This document shows, piece after piece, positions 1-11,126 of a stretch of DNA of 64,000 nucleotides; within the stretch, counting starts at the first letter, position 1, and each line of letters begins with the position of its first letter. Made by a program: the position numbers and the translations under genes. The notes beneath the pieces are model-generated. The model did no database searches. It worked only from the letters and a program-made list of their open reading frames with translations, and was not told the DNA's origin. The stretch comes from Persicaria tinctoria (Eukaryota > Streptophyta > Magnoliopsida > Caryophyllales > Polygonaceae), in assembly GCA_037127255.1 (NCBI GenBank), contig JBANSL010000008.1, positions 4,302,896 through 4,366,895 of the forward strand. The letters run 5' to 3'.

Positions 1-30
1 CATGATGGTGCATGTGTGCATAGTATAATA

Positions 31-292
31 CTACCTCCGTTCAGCAAAATTTGTCATTTTAACTCTCCACACAACTTTTAATAAAACTAATAATTACACT
101 TCTTTTTTACTAATTTACCCTCAAATCCTCAATTATTACTCTACTTTTTACTTTATCAAAAACTACAACTCACAACACATTAATCAAATCAAGGGCATTT
201 TAGTAAAGTAGAAACAAAAATACCTAAAATGACAAATTTTTTCCGAACAAAAACAAAACTCTAAAACGACAAGTTTTACCGAACGGAGGGAG
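31..292. mobile_element. Stowaway-type MITE
   Basis: The element starts CTACCTCCGTTC and ends GAACGGAGGGAG, which are inverted repeats of each other, and it sits between TA dinucleotides (29-30 and 293-294). The TA target and the CTCCCTCCGTTC-like terminus are the hallmarks of Stowaway (Tc1/Mariner) MITEs. At 262 bp it has the usual size and no coding capacity. The inner repeats (near 46 and near 270) also match each other. Confidence 0.88.
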
Positions 293-294
293 TA

Positions 295-1192
295 TACAAC
301 AATGTGTATGCATTGAAGACATGTTCAAATAATAACTAATTACATACGTTGAATATAATTAAAATACACATTTTAGAGTGTCATTATATTTTTATGTACT
401 AGTTGATAGTGGGGTCGATTTAATTCAGACAAAAAGATTGGACCTTTGCAAAATTTACACAACTTTATTATTTCTTGAAGAGACAAAAAGACATGGATTG
501 AAGGGGTATAATATAGAACCTTAAGAGTTTTGAATAATTTCAATTATAAAATGTGTGTATAGAGTTGAAAATACGCATCGAATGATAGACGAAGAGTGAG
601 TACGTGGTGACAAAAAAATGATGTAAAATATAACATGTCTTACCCATATCCGTTTGATGATCGATCTTTCGATTTATCAAACAATAGTTTATTTGATATT
701 TCAAAATCTTATATGTTTAAAAAAAAAAAAGGAGGGTAAAAGCATTACGAAAAACCCCTTAAGTTTATTTCATTGCTAGTTAGATTTTACTCCTTATTGA
801 ACAATATAAACACGAAATATGGATCCAAGTGGCAAAAAGAAAATTACTCCGTATTGAAGCATATATATATAGTTAGTTCTCTAGTTGACACATCAGTACA
901 ACAAAAAAAGGGATTATTTAATACTTTATAATTTATATGAGTATATATATTTATATGTTTAATTTGACTTTTATGGAATCCATCTATTTTTTAATTACTT
1001 TTCTCCACAGGAGAATCTCTTTCATATTTGAATGGCGACAACCGAAACAAAGATTTCACTAAATACACACTAATAAATTACTAGTTTAATCATCACGAGA
1101 AAGCGTTTTGTGACTTTTTGCTATTTGTAAAACGTCCTTATATATATATATGCCAATATTTTGACAAGAAAAAAATCAAGCCCATAATACCG

Positions 1193-1195
<3 letters not shown>
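295..1195. other. AT-rich intergenic DNA, no gene seen
   Basis: No open frame with a recognisable product and no clear transposon ends were found. The stretch is AT-rich with short homopolymer runs. Confidence 0.5.

Positions 1196-1271
<76 letters not shown>
1196..1271. repeat. (TA)n microsatellite
   Basis: About 76 bp of uninterrupted TA dinucleotide. Open frames through it encode only alternating Tyr-Ile and are not genes. Confidence 0.97.
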
Positions 1272-1276
<5 letters not shown>

Positions 1277-1391
1277 AATATATTTCTCGAATGTACAATT
1301 AAAGATCTCAATTTTGAAACTTATACCAAAATACATTTCATTAAAATCAATGAAGAGATGTTAGATACCTTTAGGCTTTAGTAGATCTATA

Positions 1392-1808
1392 CAGTGGCGG
1401 ATCTAATGTTTCAAAACTAGGTGAGCGAAAATATTCATGGTAAAGGACAAAAATTCAATTAAGGAAACCATACCCCCAAATCGGTAACAACTCATTTGAA
1501 TTTTTTATAACTCTTAATTAATTAAACTAATCTAGGAAACTATATATGGAAAAAATCTATCAATTTTCAGATTTTGAAAACAAAAAATTGTAAATGCAGT
1601 TCATAGGAGTCGAAAGAACGACAGTGGAAAGAAAGTGCAATATATCTTTTCACTGAACTATCATGTTCTTTGTTCATCTTTTGAATCTTTGTTAAAAATA
1701 AACCGAGAGTATAATTATTTATGTCCAGCAAGATTATTATTCTTTAACTCAATCTAAAAAATTTTACCCAGCAGCAGCGGGGTTTGCTAGCACTTTGATC
1801 CGGCTCTG
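1392..1808. mobile_element. hAT-type MITE, family 'CAGTGGCGGATC'
   Basis: The element begins CAGTGGCGGATC and ends with the complement of CAGAGCCGGATC (10 of 12 positions match). It is flanked by a perfect 8-bp target duplication, gatctata, at 1384-1391 and 1809-1816, which is diagnostic of hAT transposition. The length is 417 bp with no coding capacity. A second member lies at 18789-19134. Confidence 0.9.
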
Positions 1809-1816
1809 GATCTATA

Positions 1817-2408
1817 TATACATCCATCTAAAATAAACCCTAACTACTAATTTTTTCTTTTTTAAAAAAAAAAACTTTTAATAGTAATAATGATAGCGGA
1901 TATTTTATTCCAACGGCCTTCCAATTCAACTTCTAAATTCTTACCAAAAATAAAAAAATTGTATATCAAGTTTGTTTAATTTGTCATGTATCCAAATTAC
2001 TAATTCAACCCTAGTAGCTAGTTTACATCACACTAATTTGATTATATTAAATTAAGACTCCATTGATTGCTTTTCACTTTTAAAAATTCTCCCTAACTAT
2101 AGCTTAATTAATTGTTTCTTTTATTCAAAAAAAAAAAAAACTAGGCAGTTTATGTGCATTAAAAGTGATTTCAATCAACTATATGTAGCTAAGCTAGCTA
2201 GTGTACGTATGTAAGCTGTTTTAACACTTTGGAAGATTCTTCATCATAACCCTTTTTCCTTTAAACACCTAATTACTTTTTTTAAATCCCTCTATACTTT
2301 ACCGTTTGAAAATTACCGACTGGCTATAAAATTACCAGTTTATTCATTCGTTCGTTTCGTTAATCTATCTTTGTTCTTTAAATTGAAAAAAGATAGGGTA
2401 TATGAAAC

Positions 2409-2484
<76 letters not shown>

Positions 2485-4279
2485 AATTTAACATTTATAT
2501 TTACACAAAATAATTATAATGTTAGTATAAGTGGATAGACTTTCCTACAAATTAATATGTGTACGTATGGTTTTTTTTTTCCTTTAACGGGAAGACATGT
2601 ACGTAGTTATACACGTGGAAACTAGAGAATGTTTGAGAGTTTGAATTACTATTTTAATCTGATATATGTTTGAAACTTAAAAAACTACTCGGTATCATAT
2701 AAAATATATGAAATGGGTAAATAATAAGTATAAAAATTGTTGACTTGAAGTGAGACGGTTAATTTGTTATTATATAAAAAAGAGATGTATGTAGTAGAAC
2801 TAGAAGCTATACATATAGGAGAGTGTTCGCCGTGGAGAGGACGGTGTCGGGCACCATATATATATATATATAATTAAGAGTTAAGTTGATTAAAAATTAT
2901 AGAACAAGTGATTTGCGACAATTACCAATGTTTTGACTTACTTACTCTCTTTGCTCTGTGTTCCTAAATTCTTATTCTTGTCTCATATTTCTGGTTTAAT
3001 TTGACTTAATTATTTTATTAATTAAGCTTTCCCTTTCAACTCTAATCTTCCAAGTTTACACCTTTGCATTTGTCGTGAATAATTTATATAGATTTCGATA
3101 AATGATAAAACAATAATGTAAATATAAATAATTTTGTCACCAAAAAAATAATATAAATTTAAATAATATTAGTTCGATGGATTATAAAACAATCTAAATA
3201 TATTTTATTTAGATTCTCTCAAGATATAAATAAATTCACATTTATAAGACAATATTTTTTTTTCTAATCTACCATTAATTGAATCTCAGGTAATTTAATA
3301 GATAACTGTTTTTTAAAATATTTTAATTTTTTTTATTAAATATATAATATATATTTATTATGTTACTTTACTAAAATATCTATCAACGGATGGATTATAA
3401 CAACATAATATTTTGATAAATTATTTTGGTCTCAAAAAATAATATAGATATAAATAAAATAAAAATTATTAAATAATTAATTTTGATATAAATAATTGTT
3501 TCCAAAAATAAATCTAGATATAAATAAAATAGCACTTATCAAATACTACATACTCGTATTTATCTATTAATATTTATGGTAAGTATGACTATGAAATATT
3601 ATATATATATATATATATATTTGTCAATTAATTAAAATATATGTATAGATAGATTGTTGCTTATATAACTTTTTATAAACTATATATGGTACCATATTAT
3701 TTTATTATTATTTTTTCCCTAAAATCAACCACAATGCGCTACATAATTTTTTTTTCCAGAATCAATCACAACACGCCACATAGGACATTGTGTATCGGTT
3801 TTAGTATATGTATGTATATAGATAGATATATAGTATATAGGGTATAGGTCGTTTATTACTTACTTATTAATTGAATTGTTATTTATTACTCGGTATCTTT
3901 GCTCTGACCTTGATCGATATCACACGCATCAACTATTATATCCATTCCAAATTGTGCGTTTATCAAAAAAATGTTTATCATTTTAGCTTACTGTAATCTT
4001 TGTATCTCAATTCTCAAACCGCACGCCATTCAAATAACCTTGCATATCAAGTCAATAAAAAAAAATAAAGGAGAGGATATATGACTCTTGGTCCTTATGC
4101 AAAGGGAGAATTAATTCTCACAAAGAAATACTCCTATTCAATAAAATAAACCCCTTGGATTTTTGGTAAGAATTTTAAAGATGTTAAAATTATATAAAAT
4201 ATTAATTTTATAATTATTTTTTTACAATTCATATTTATTACTAATAAATGACAAACATATAGTTTTAGCTCTTTATAAT
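1817..4279. other. AT-rich intergenic DNA with microsatellites, no gene seen
   Basis: Contains a 72-bp (AT)n tract at 2411-2482 and shorter AT tracts near 2860 and 3600. Around 3100-3560 a short phrase resembling 'aatatagatataaataaaat' recurs in degenerate form. No gene or bounded element is recognisable. Confidence 0.5.
2411..2482. repeat. (AT)n microsatellite
   Basis: Uninterrupted AT dinucleotide tract of about 72 bp. Confidence 0.97.
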
Positions 4280-4289
4280 TAAAAACAAC

Positions 4290-5689
4290 GGAAAATCTAT
4301 CAAATTTGGTCGGTGGGAAACGGAAAATCTATCAAATTTTGGAAAGATAATTGGATAACAACAAAACCTCTTATTGAAATAATGGATCTTCAAAGCATAA
4401 TAAATATGGATGAAACTGTTAGTGAATATATAATGGGCGGACAATGGTGGAGGGAGAAACTGGATTATGTTCTCCCTGAACCAATTATAAGTGATATTAT
4501 CAAGATCCCTTTGCCTGTCAACACCTTTGAAGATAGACTTTAATGGTGGCCTGACAAAAAGGGATGGTTTACAACATCTAGTGCCTATAATTTAATCACA
4601 ACTCCGTCACACAAAACATATGATGACTATGCCTGGATTTGGAAAATTGACGCCCCACCAAAAGTAAAAAACTTTATATGGAAAATCAAGCAAAAAGGCC
4701 TACCGACAGCTACACGATTATCTCAAAAGGGTATTGATGTCCCCTCCACCTGTATATTTTGTAATCATTCAACAGAAGATGACATACATCTGTTCCTAGA
4801 ATGCCCCCTCAATAATTTTCAACCACAATTCCTTGAAATATATCTCAAATGATCAACACACTACTATCAGAAAAAAGAGATATAGATCAAATATTACATC
4901 TTATAGGTACCAATCTTTCAAAAGAAAACAAACAAAGCGTAGCGTTTCGATGGTGGACTATATGGTTTATCAGAAATCAAGCTATCTTCAGGGATGCCAT
5001 CATCCCTTCTGGAGAGGGTCTAAACAAACTCATTGTGAATAATGTTGAAAATTGGAAAAAAACTAGCAAACTGAATTTAGAAGATGAGGATGCTTCCTCT
5101 CTCCTTAAAAGGAAAAATAAACCGTCTACAAAAATTGGAAGGACTAAGATCCAACAATGGAAGAAATCCACTATTGGAAAGTATAAACTAAACTTTGATG
5201 GATCATTTATTTCAAGCTCTAAAAGTTCTATTGGATATATTATTCGAGATTGGGAAGGTAACCCCATCAGTATGGGTGGTAAACTAATGGGTGGCCATTC
5301 ACCTTTTATGGCGGAAGCTCTTGCGTTAAGGCTTGGGATGGAAAAGGCTAGAGAAATAAAAATAAACAACCTAATCATCGAAGCTGATTCTAAGATAATT
5401 ACGGACTTTCTCCAAACTCGCACCAACTGCCCTTGGGAAATAGAACTAGTGATGGCGGACATCCAAACTCTTCTTCTGGGTGTGAGAAATATTGGCGTTT
5501 CCCACATTCCCCGCATTGGTAACCGAGTGGCGGATAAGGTTGCACACCTTAGCTACTCTGCCAGGGGAACAAACTTATATAACGATATAGGTCTGCTTGA
5601 CCTCATCCGTCAAGATGCTTTCGGGTAGAGACTTCTCACCCGAATCATTACCTAATAAAAAAAAATAAAAAATAAAAAATAAAATAAAA
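4290..5689 (+). mobile_element. 5'-truncated L1-type LINE with target-site duplication
   Basis: Only the 3' end of a LINE second ORF (zf-RVT region, RNase H) and a tail of A-rich units are present. The 10-bp target duplication taaaaacaac flanks it at 4280-4289 and 5690-5699; part of this is A-rich, so its exact length is uncertain. A 5'-truncated body, A-rich tail and target duplication together indicate target-primed reverse transcription. The 5' edge carries a 20-bp direct repeat (4288-4307 and 4320-4339), a scar often left at the end of such insertions. The tail after the stop has a small hairpin at 5622-5642. Confidence 0.9.
4313..5628 (+). pseudogene. LINE ORF2 C-terminal part: zf-RVT and RNase H, broken
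   Basis: The reading frame from 4313 carries the post-RT region, then the zf-RVT segment (W-K-I-D-A-P-P-K-V-K-N-F-I-W-K, later C-x2-C and H-x4-C), and from 4849 a type I RNase H domain. Visible RNase H landmarks are N-F-D-G, M-A-E-A, I-E-A-D-S and N-R-V-A-D-K-V-A-H, so the catalytic acidic residues look intact. Two lesions break it: a TAA at 4541-4543 where the related copy near 45650 has a Tyr codon (R-L-Y-W), and a frameshift near 4850. The frame ends at TAG 5626-5628. It was presumably never expressed as a full protein, because the endonuclease and RT parts are missing. Confidence 0.9.
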
Positions 5690-5699
5690 TAAAAACAAC

Positions 5700-6023
5700 T
5701 TGTTAAAAATTCAAACGACAAATTTTGTTGAACAAATAGAGTATCAGACTTAAATCAAAACTTACTCCGTATTAATCAGTTAATCACTATATATCTATCT
5801 AAAATTTTAAGGGGATAAAAATGTAACATTTATTTTGAATTTTTTTTCAATGGAGTAAGTATTAGTGTATTACCATTAAGAACTCAAGTCATTTTATGTT
5901 TTTTGAGAGGCTACAAAATAAAGTAAAATATTAATTTTTTTTATACGTTATTTACCTTCACAAAAAAAAAGTGCAAATTCGGAAAAAGCTAGTGTATATT
6001 TTAGAACACAGAGAATATGTTTT
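5700..6023. other. Intergenic, possible Stowaway remnant
   Basis: The phrase 'aaacgacaaattttgttgaac' near 5713-5733 resembles the inner end of the Stowaway element at 31-292, so the LINE at 4290 may have landed beside an old MITE. Nothing else is recognisable. Confidence 0.35.
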
Positions 6024-6042
6024 AAAAAAGATTTAAAAAATG

Positions 6043-6713
6043 TCGGCGTGGTGTCCTTTGTCGATCCCCATGGCTAACGCCTACTGGTAACTCTTCTTCC
6101 TCCTTCGATTTCCATGGCCCAAATCCCCAAATCGCAAACTATTCCCAGCCGCCCTGGCTTCTTCCGTTGTGAAGCCCCGACATCGAAGCTCCTCATGCTC
6201 CTCACCACCGCCTCCCCTGTCATATGATTTCACCAAATATGAATTTACCCAAATCTTGTTTCACCAAATATGATTTTGCCCCTAGCTTCACAACATCAAA
6301 AAAACCAAATTTGATATCCCAATCCCCTTTTCTACCAAACTAACCCAAATCTATTTTTACCCAAATCAAATACCCAAATATGATAAACCCACCAAAAATT
6401 GGAAAACCCACACATCCTATAAACCCAATTTAGCCCGGCGCTTTGATCTACGACCTTGGGTCTAGATCCGACACCATCACCACCTGAAGTGATCTCAACA
6501 ACAATCTAGATATATAGAATTAAGACAAGATCTCAAGACATTAGGGTTGTAACTTTCTAGTTGTTTTAGCGTTTATTTTTGTTGTTGTTTTTTTATTTTT
6601 TTTTCTTTTCGTTTGGATGTCGACCCTCTGCGTAGGGTCTAACAAGTCATCTTCGGATGGCTTCAGGATCGCTTGTCGATCCACTTCTTGCCCACGGTAA
6701 AAATAAAAATAAA
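6043..6713 (+). mobile_element. Non-LTR retrotransposon 3' fragment
   Basis: A 671-bp block is bounded by a 19-bp direct repeat (aaaaaagatttaaaaaatg at 6024-6042 and 6714-6732) and ends in an A-rich tail (from about 6699). This is the signature of target-primed reverse transcription. The last 150 bp are T/G-rich and look like a LINE 3' untranslated region, as at 62259 and 48400. No open frame is recognisable; the body contains many short 'cccaaat' phrases. The duplication is A-rich, so its exact length is uncertain. Confidence 0.72.
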
Positions 6714-6732
6714 AAAAAAGATTTAAAAAATG

Positions 6733-7566
6733 ATATTTTAGATAGAAGGCAGTATAAACGTAATTCTATAAAAATCAAAGCTAATTGAATAATATTAAAA
6801 TAAAAACTAGATACGGGAAGAGAATTTCAATGCATGCATATGAAATGATTTGAATCTAAAACGGTCAAAATTAAAGCCACTCGATCTACAAAGCAAGTTG
6901 ACCTTAGAGGACAAATACAATACATTAAATTTTGATGGGATTCATAAATTTTAATTGATTTGCAATATATATCATGTGTACGTGATTTAAATGTACTTAT
7001 ATATATACCTGATTAATATAAAGTTGGATTTCAACGACAGAATTATATATACGGTACGAAGTAATATATAATGATAGCAAGTGAGAAAAAAAACTAAAAA
7101 AGGAAAGGGTAGCTTAATTATGAGACCCGGTCAGTATCTGTAACTCTGTATCTGTAGAGGAGGAGTCCACCACACCGCACCACCACCAGCGCCACCACTT
7201 CCACCACCACGTACGTTCTCTCTGCACTGCACCCTATCGCCTTTCTCAGTCTTCTTAATTACTATCAACACACACATGCAGCTGGATCCTGCAGGATTTT
7301 TCCAATCCAATATAATTTCCATCTGTCCTTTTCTACTATTTTCTCTTTCTTTTATTTTTCCTCATAATTATGATTATCTTATTGCTTAAAAAAAAAACAA
7401 TTTATCTATTATCTTATAATCAAGTATTTGTATGATCAAGACTTGATCCATGAATGGAGATATTTTTAAAAATGTGATTTTTTAACCTGATTTTTAGCAA
7501 TAGATCATTAATTATTTAATAGTTTTGATTATAAAGTACGCGGCTACATATTTTTTCAATGCTGTT
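6733..7566. other. Intergenic DNA, no gene seen
   Basis: Contains a CAC/CCA-rich patch at 7160-7215 that produces a short spurious minus-strand frame. No element ends or coding signal were recognised. Confidence 0.45.
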
Positions 7567-7583
7567 TAATTTAAAAAATTTCT

Positions 7584-7766
7584 TTTTGATCTTAGTCCAG
7601 TTCGATCGACTCAGTCGCTCTACATCTGGATCGGGTACTGTATGACTCATTTAAGGGGTTGACCCTCCCACTAACAAGCGAGTCCATGTTTCCAAGAGGA
7701 TTCGAACTTTGAACCTCTTGGCAAGGAATGTAGCCCCACAACCACTCCACACCAACTTGTGATTGA
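7584..7766 (-). mobile_element. tRNA-derived SINE
   Basis: Read on the minus strand the element begins with an A-box-like TGGTGTGGAGTGG (about 7755-7743) and, some 40 bp on, a B-box-like GTTCGAATC (about 7709-7701), the internal RNA polymerase III promoter of tRNA genes. It is bounded by a perfect 17-bp target duplication, taatttaaaaaatttct, at 7567-7583 and 7767-7783. The length of 183 bp fits plant SINEs, which use LINE machinery in trans. It does not fold as a tRNA in any obvious way, so it is not called a tRNA gene. Confidence 0.85.
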
Positions 7767-7783
7767 TAATTTAAAAAATTTCT

Positions 7784-8555
7784 AACGGCTAATTAAATGT
7801 TTTAAATCTGAAATTTTATTTTTCAAATCCCAAGAACGGTGTGTCCGATGAAAGGCAAGATCATGAATTTCATATTACCACTTCTGACATAACGCATATA
7901 TGGCAACAATTTAAATCGCAAAACTAATTAGCCATTTCAAAACCACACCGCTTAAAAGTCTTTAGAATTATATAATAGAAACAAGTAATCTAGCAATCAA
8001 CCTTTAACATTTGATTTGAAGACTTGTTATATATGTCAAAATATTGAAAATTTGACACATTAGAAAAATGGAGAAATGTAAGAGATCGAAGAAATTGTTG
8101 GATGATGATGGTCCCTACTTGATTTTTACCATACAGTAGCAGGCCGAACCAAAAGGGTGCTACCAAAGTAGCTAGTCGTTGTAGGGCACCCAAAATAGGA
8201 AGATTTGACACCAATGCAATGCAATTAAATACCTATGTCAATTATATGTATATATTCACATTTAATTGTTAATTAATGTTAAGTAAACAGTAACGTATCA
8301 ACAACCAGCATGATTATCCTATATAGTACTACTACTGTACTAGTACTATTATCATCCCTACCACCTTCCTTTGAGCCTATTTTGCATTTTCTTTCTAAAT
8401 AAACCACATATTTTATGTGCTAATATAACCAGTGACGGAAACAGGAACTTACAGAAGCAAAGTTCAGTTCAGTTTTACGCATACAAAATTTAATTGATGT
8501 TGCTATAAATTAAAACAACATTGGTTTGTTCGTTTTAAAGGGAGAAAAAGAACTA
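7784..8555. other. Intergenic DNA, no gene seen
   Basis: Short frames here have no recognisable product. No paired element termini were found. Confidence 0.45.
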
Positions 8556-8599
8556 ACAACAAATGACATTGTTACTATTCATTTAATTGATGATAAATT

Positions 8600-9008
8600 C
8601 ACCGCTAATTTTTACTATTTTCACCGCTAAGCACCGCATAGGTATGCGGTGGGTTTAATGAAAGTCAACAATCCCACCGCATACCTATGCGGTGGGTCGA
8701 CAAGTATACAAGTCTAAAACCATCGTCATAACGGTTCAAAACCGTCGTCATAACCCATCGTATTGTATACGATGGGTTTGAACCGTCGCCATAACAGTCA
8801 AAACCGTCGCCATAACCCACCACATAGGTATGCGGTGGGTTATGGAGATGGTTCTGGACCACCTCTATAAACCGTTTTCAATTGTCCAAAAACTGACCGC
8901 ATGTATACGGTCGCCGTAACCCACCGCATGTATATGCGGTGGGTTTGGAAAAAATGGATTAAGACCACCACATACCTATGCGGTGATTAGCGATTGAAAT
9001 ATCCGTTG
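8600..9008. repeat. Array of near-palindromes with core CACCGCATA..TATGCGGTG
   Basis: At least seven copies or half-copies of a roughly 24-bp near-palindrome occur at about 8632-8654, 8673-8697, 8754-8777, 8817-8840, 8897-8911, 8921-8944 and 8968-8986. Each can form a hairpin of 9-12 bp. Between them lie imperfect direct repeats of 'accgtcgycataac' (8720-8815). The outer edges, 'caccgctaa' near 8621 and 'gcggtgattagcg' near 8980, are themselves roughly inverted. Such dense subterminal repeats occur in plant DNA transposons that need many transposase binding sites, but no CACTA terminus or target duplication was found. Confidence 0.6.
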
Positions 9009-9690
9009 CGGATAACAATATATACTCACAAAGGTTAATTAGTTCCGGTGTACACATATTTTATTATGCACGCATAAATTATTTGGTTTGTTTTTCTTGA
9101 TTATTCATCTATTTTTCAATAACTATTCGTCTATTATACAATGTAATTATTCGTTTGTACAACAAGTGATAAAAATTGTAAGTTTTATTCTAGTAAATAG
9201 TCGTCCAAAATCACCGAATAATTTTATTATAATGAATAATCACCCAGTATCACCAGCAAATGTTTCTTTTAATCTAGCTCATTCGTTGATATTCTTAATT
9301 CAATGACTCAGACCTAGATTTGTTAACATTATACACGATAAGGGTTGTGTATATATAATCTATTGTCTATATATATAACATCAAACTCCAGAGTAGTTGT
9401 AGTCACCAAAAGTGTGAAATAAAATGAGTCAATATGTACAACTTATTATTGGGTAACCCGATATAAAACCTTCAAATTTTCTCACTTAAATGTCGAAATG
9501 AGGGAGATTTTCGAAGTTTTGGGTTGAATTATATATATATAGAAGTCAAGCCAAATACAAAACATCCATCTATATATTGAAAGACATGGTTTAACTTGAA
9601 TCGAATATTTAAACAACCATAACTTTAACTCCATTATCATATTTAAAAACTCATAATTGATCAAAAACAAAGATTATGAGACAAGATGAC
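9009..9690. other. Intergenic DNA, no gene seen
   Basis: No coding signal or element termini recognised. Confidence 0.45.
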
Positions 9691-9698
9691 CCCATGAA

Positions 9699-10147
9699 TA
9701 GACCTGTCAAAACAAACTCGACCCGGTGACCCGATCCGACCGACCGAAAATTTTTGGGTCAAGACCCGGAAATTTTGACCCGGAAATTTTTTTCGACCCG
9801 AACCCGAAAACTCGGAAATTTTCCGGGTAATTTGGGTTTGGACCCGGTGACCCGATTGACCCGGTAATTTTGACCCGATTTACCCGATTGACCCGGTGAC
9901 CCGGTTGATTTATAATTAAATATAATTAAATTTTTTTATATTTAATTAAAATTTATCGCAAAATTATCAAATTATGATTTTTTTAATTTAAAAAAGAAAA
10001 AATTGACAAACCCGAAATCGACCCGAACCCGCCCGAAACCCGATCAAACCCGGGTTTAGTCAACCCAAAAAACCCGAAACCCGTTTTACCCGGGACTCGG
10101 AGTGACCCGACCCGAACCCGACCGGAATGACCCGTTTGACAGGTCTA
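9699..10147. mobile_element. hAT-type MITE rich in GACCCG repeats
   Basis: Inverted ends TAGACCTGTCAAA and its complement (10135-10147) are flanked by a perfect 8-bp target duplication, cccatgaa, at 9691-9698 and 10148-10155. Both arms are packed with GACCCG, CCCGAA and CCCGGTGACCCG phrases, mostly the same words read on opposite strands, so the two arms could fold on each other. The 449-bp element has no coding capacity. Confidence 0.9.
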
Positions 10148-10155
10148 CCCATGAA

Positions 10156-10555
10156 TGATGACTCCCTCCCCCCAATTCATTTGAAGTATCAAAACAAACT
10201 ACTCCGTATTATATACAGTAGAATACTTCGAAAGGTACAAATAATTATAGACACATCAATCAAAGAAAAGAAACAATCAAAATGAAAATACGATGATGAT
10301 AATGAGATCAGATCGAAGAATTAAACTAATGACGGAATAGCAGTTTGTGAAAACTTTGCAACAAGTGGAATGTGAGATAACATAACAAGGATATCTATGT
10401 AACATTAAATTTATATAATCACCTTCAATCCTCGTCGAAATATATCTTATAAAGGCTAATTAATTGACACACAAATCTACATATTTGTATTTAAAATAAA
10501 CATTCTCACAATTACCAAAAAAATGCTAATAACTCACATATTTGAATTATTAAAC
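10156..10555. other. Intergenic DNA upstream of the CRAL-TRIO gene
   Basis: No element or gene recognised. Confidence 0.4.
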
Positions 10556-10754
10556 ATTATATATTTTTATTACATATACGTAACTCTTGTTTCTTTTCCC
10601 CCCTTTTATCTTTTCTCTCTTTTTTTTTTTTTGCAAATAAGGAGTTTTGAAGGGGGTGGGTCACAGCCGACGTTATAACGGCTGAAAATGGGAGGCCGGC
10701 CCCATTCAAAGCTTCTTTCTCAAAGACCTTAACGGCGTGAGGGAGAACGACGGC

Positions 10755-11126
10755 TTCGTTATATAAATACACGTTTTCTGAGATGAGTGCAAGACCAATC
10801 TCCCTCACACTCCCCTCTCGTTTTCAAGCTCTGTCTCCCTACTCTCTCTAGTGTTGCTTTCTTCTTCAGAAATTCTCTGATCTCCTTCTCTCTCTTGTCT
10901 CTTTGACGAGCTTGAGTTTCCGCTTTGTTGTTTTTGTTTCTTCCTTCGCTTGGATTTGTCGAATGGTTGAGTGAAACAGCAGTTCGCGGATAGAAAACGA
11001 CCGAGATTGGGGAAAACGAGGACCAAAATCATCAAATCTGAACCGTTTCTTGCAGCTGGAATTGGAGATTTGACTGCATACATCTTCCGATCTTCGGCCT
11101 ATTTGTTGATCTTTGTCTCGATCCGA
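10755..11126 (+). promoter_or_regulatory. Core promoter and 5' leader of the CRAL-TRIO gene
   Basis: A TATA box (TATATAAAT, about 10760-10768) is followed by a CT-rich leader from about 10800, typical of plant 5' untranslated regions; transcription would start near 10790. The leader contains a four-codon upstream ORF (ATG at 10963, TGA ending 10974) that could lower translation of the main frame beginning at 11127. Confidence 0.6.

Noticed and set aside
1118..1381. Open frames on both strands through the TA repeat
   Set aside because: They are Tyr-Ile repeats produced by the microsatellite; no real domain.
4977..5516. 179-codon minus-strand frame
   Set aside because: It lies antisense to the LINE RNase H frame, which has recognisable homology; this one has none.
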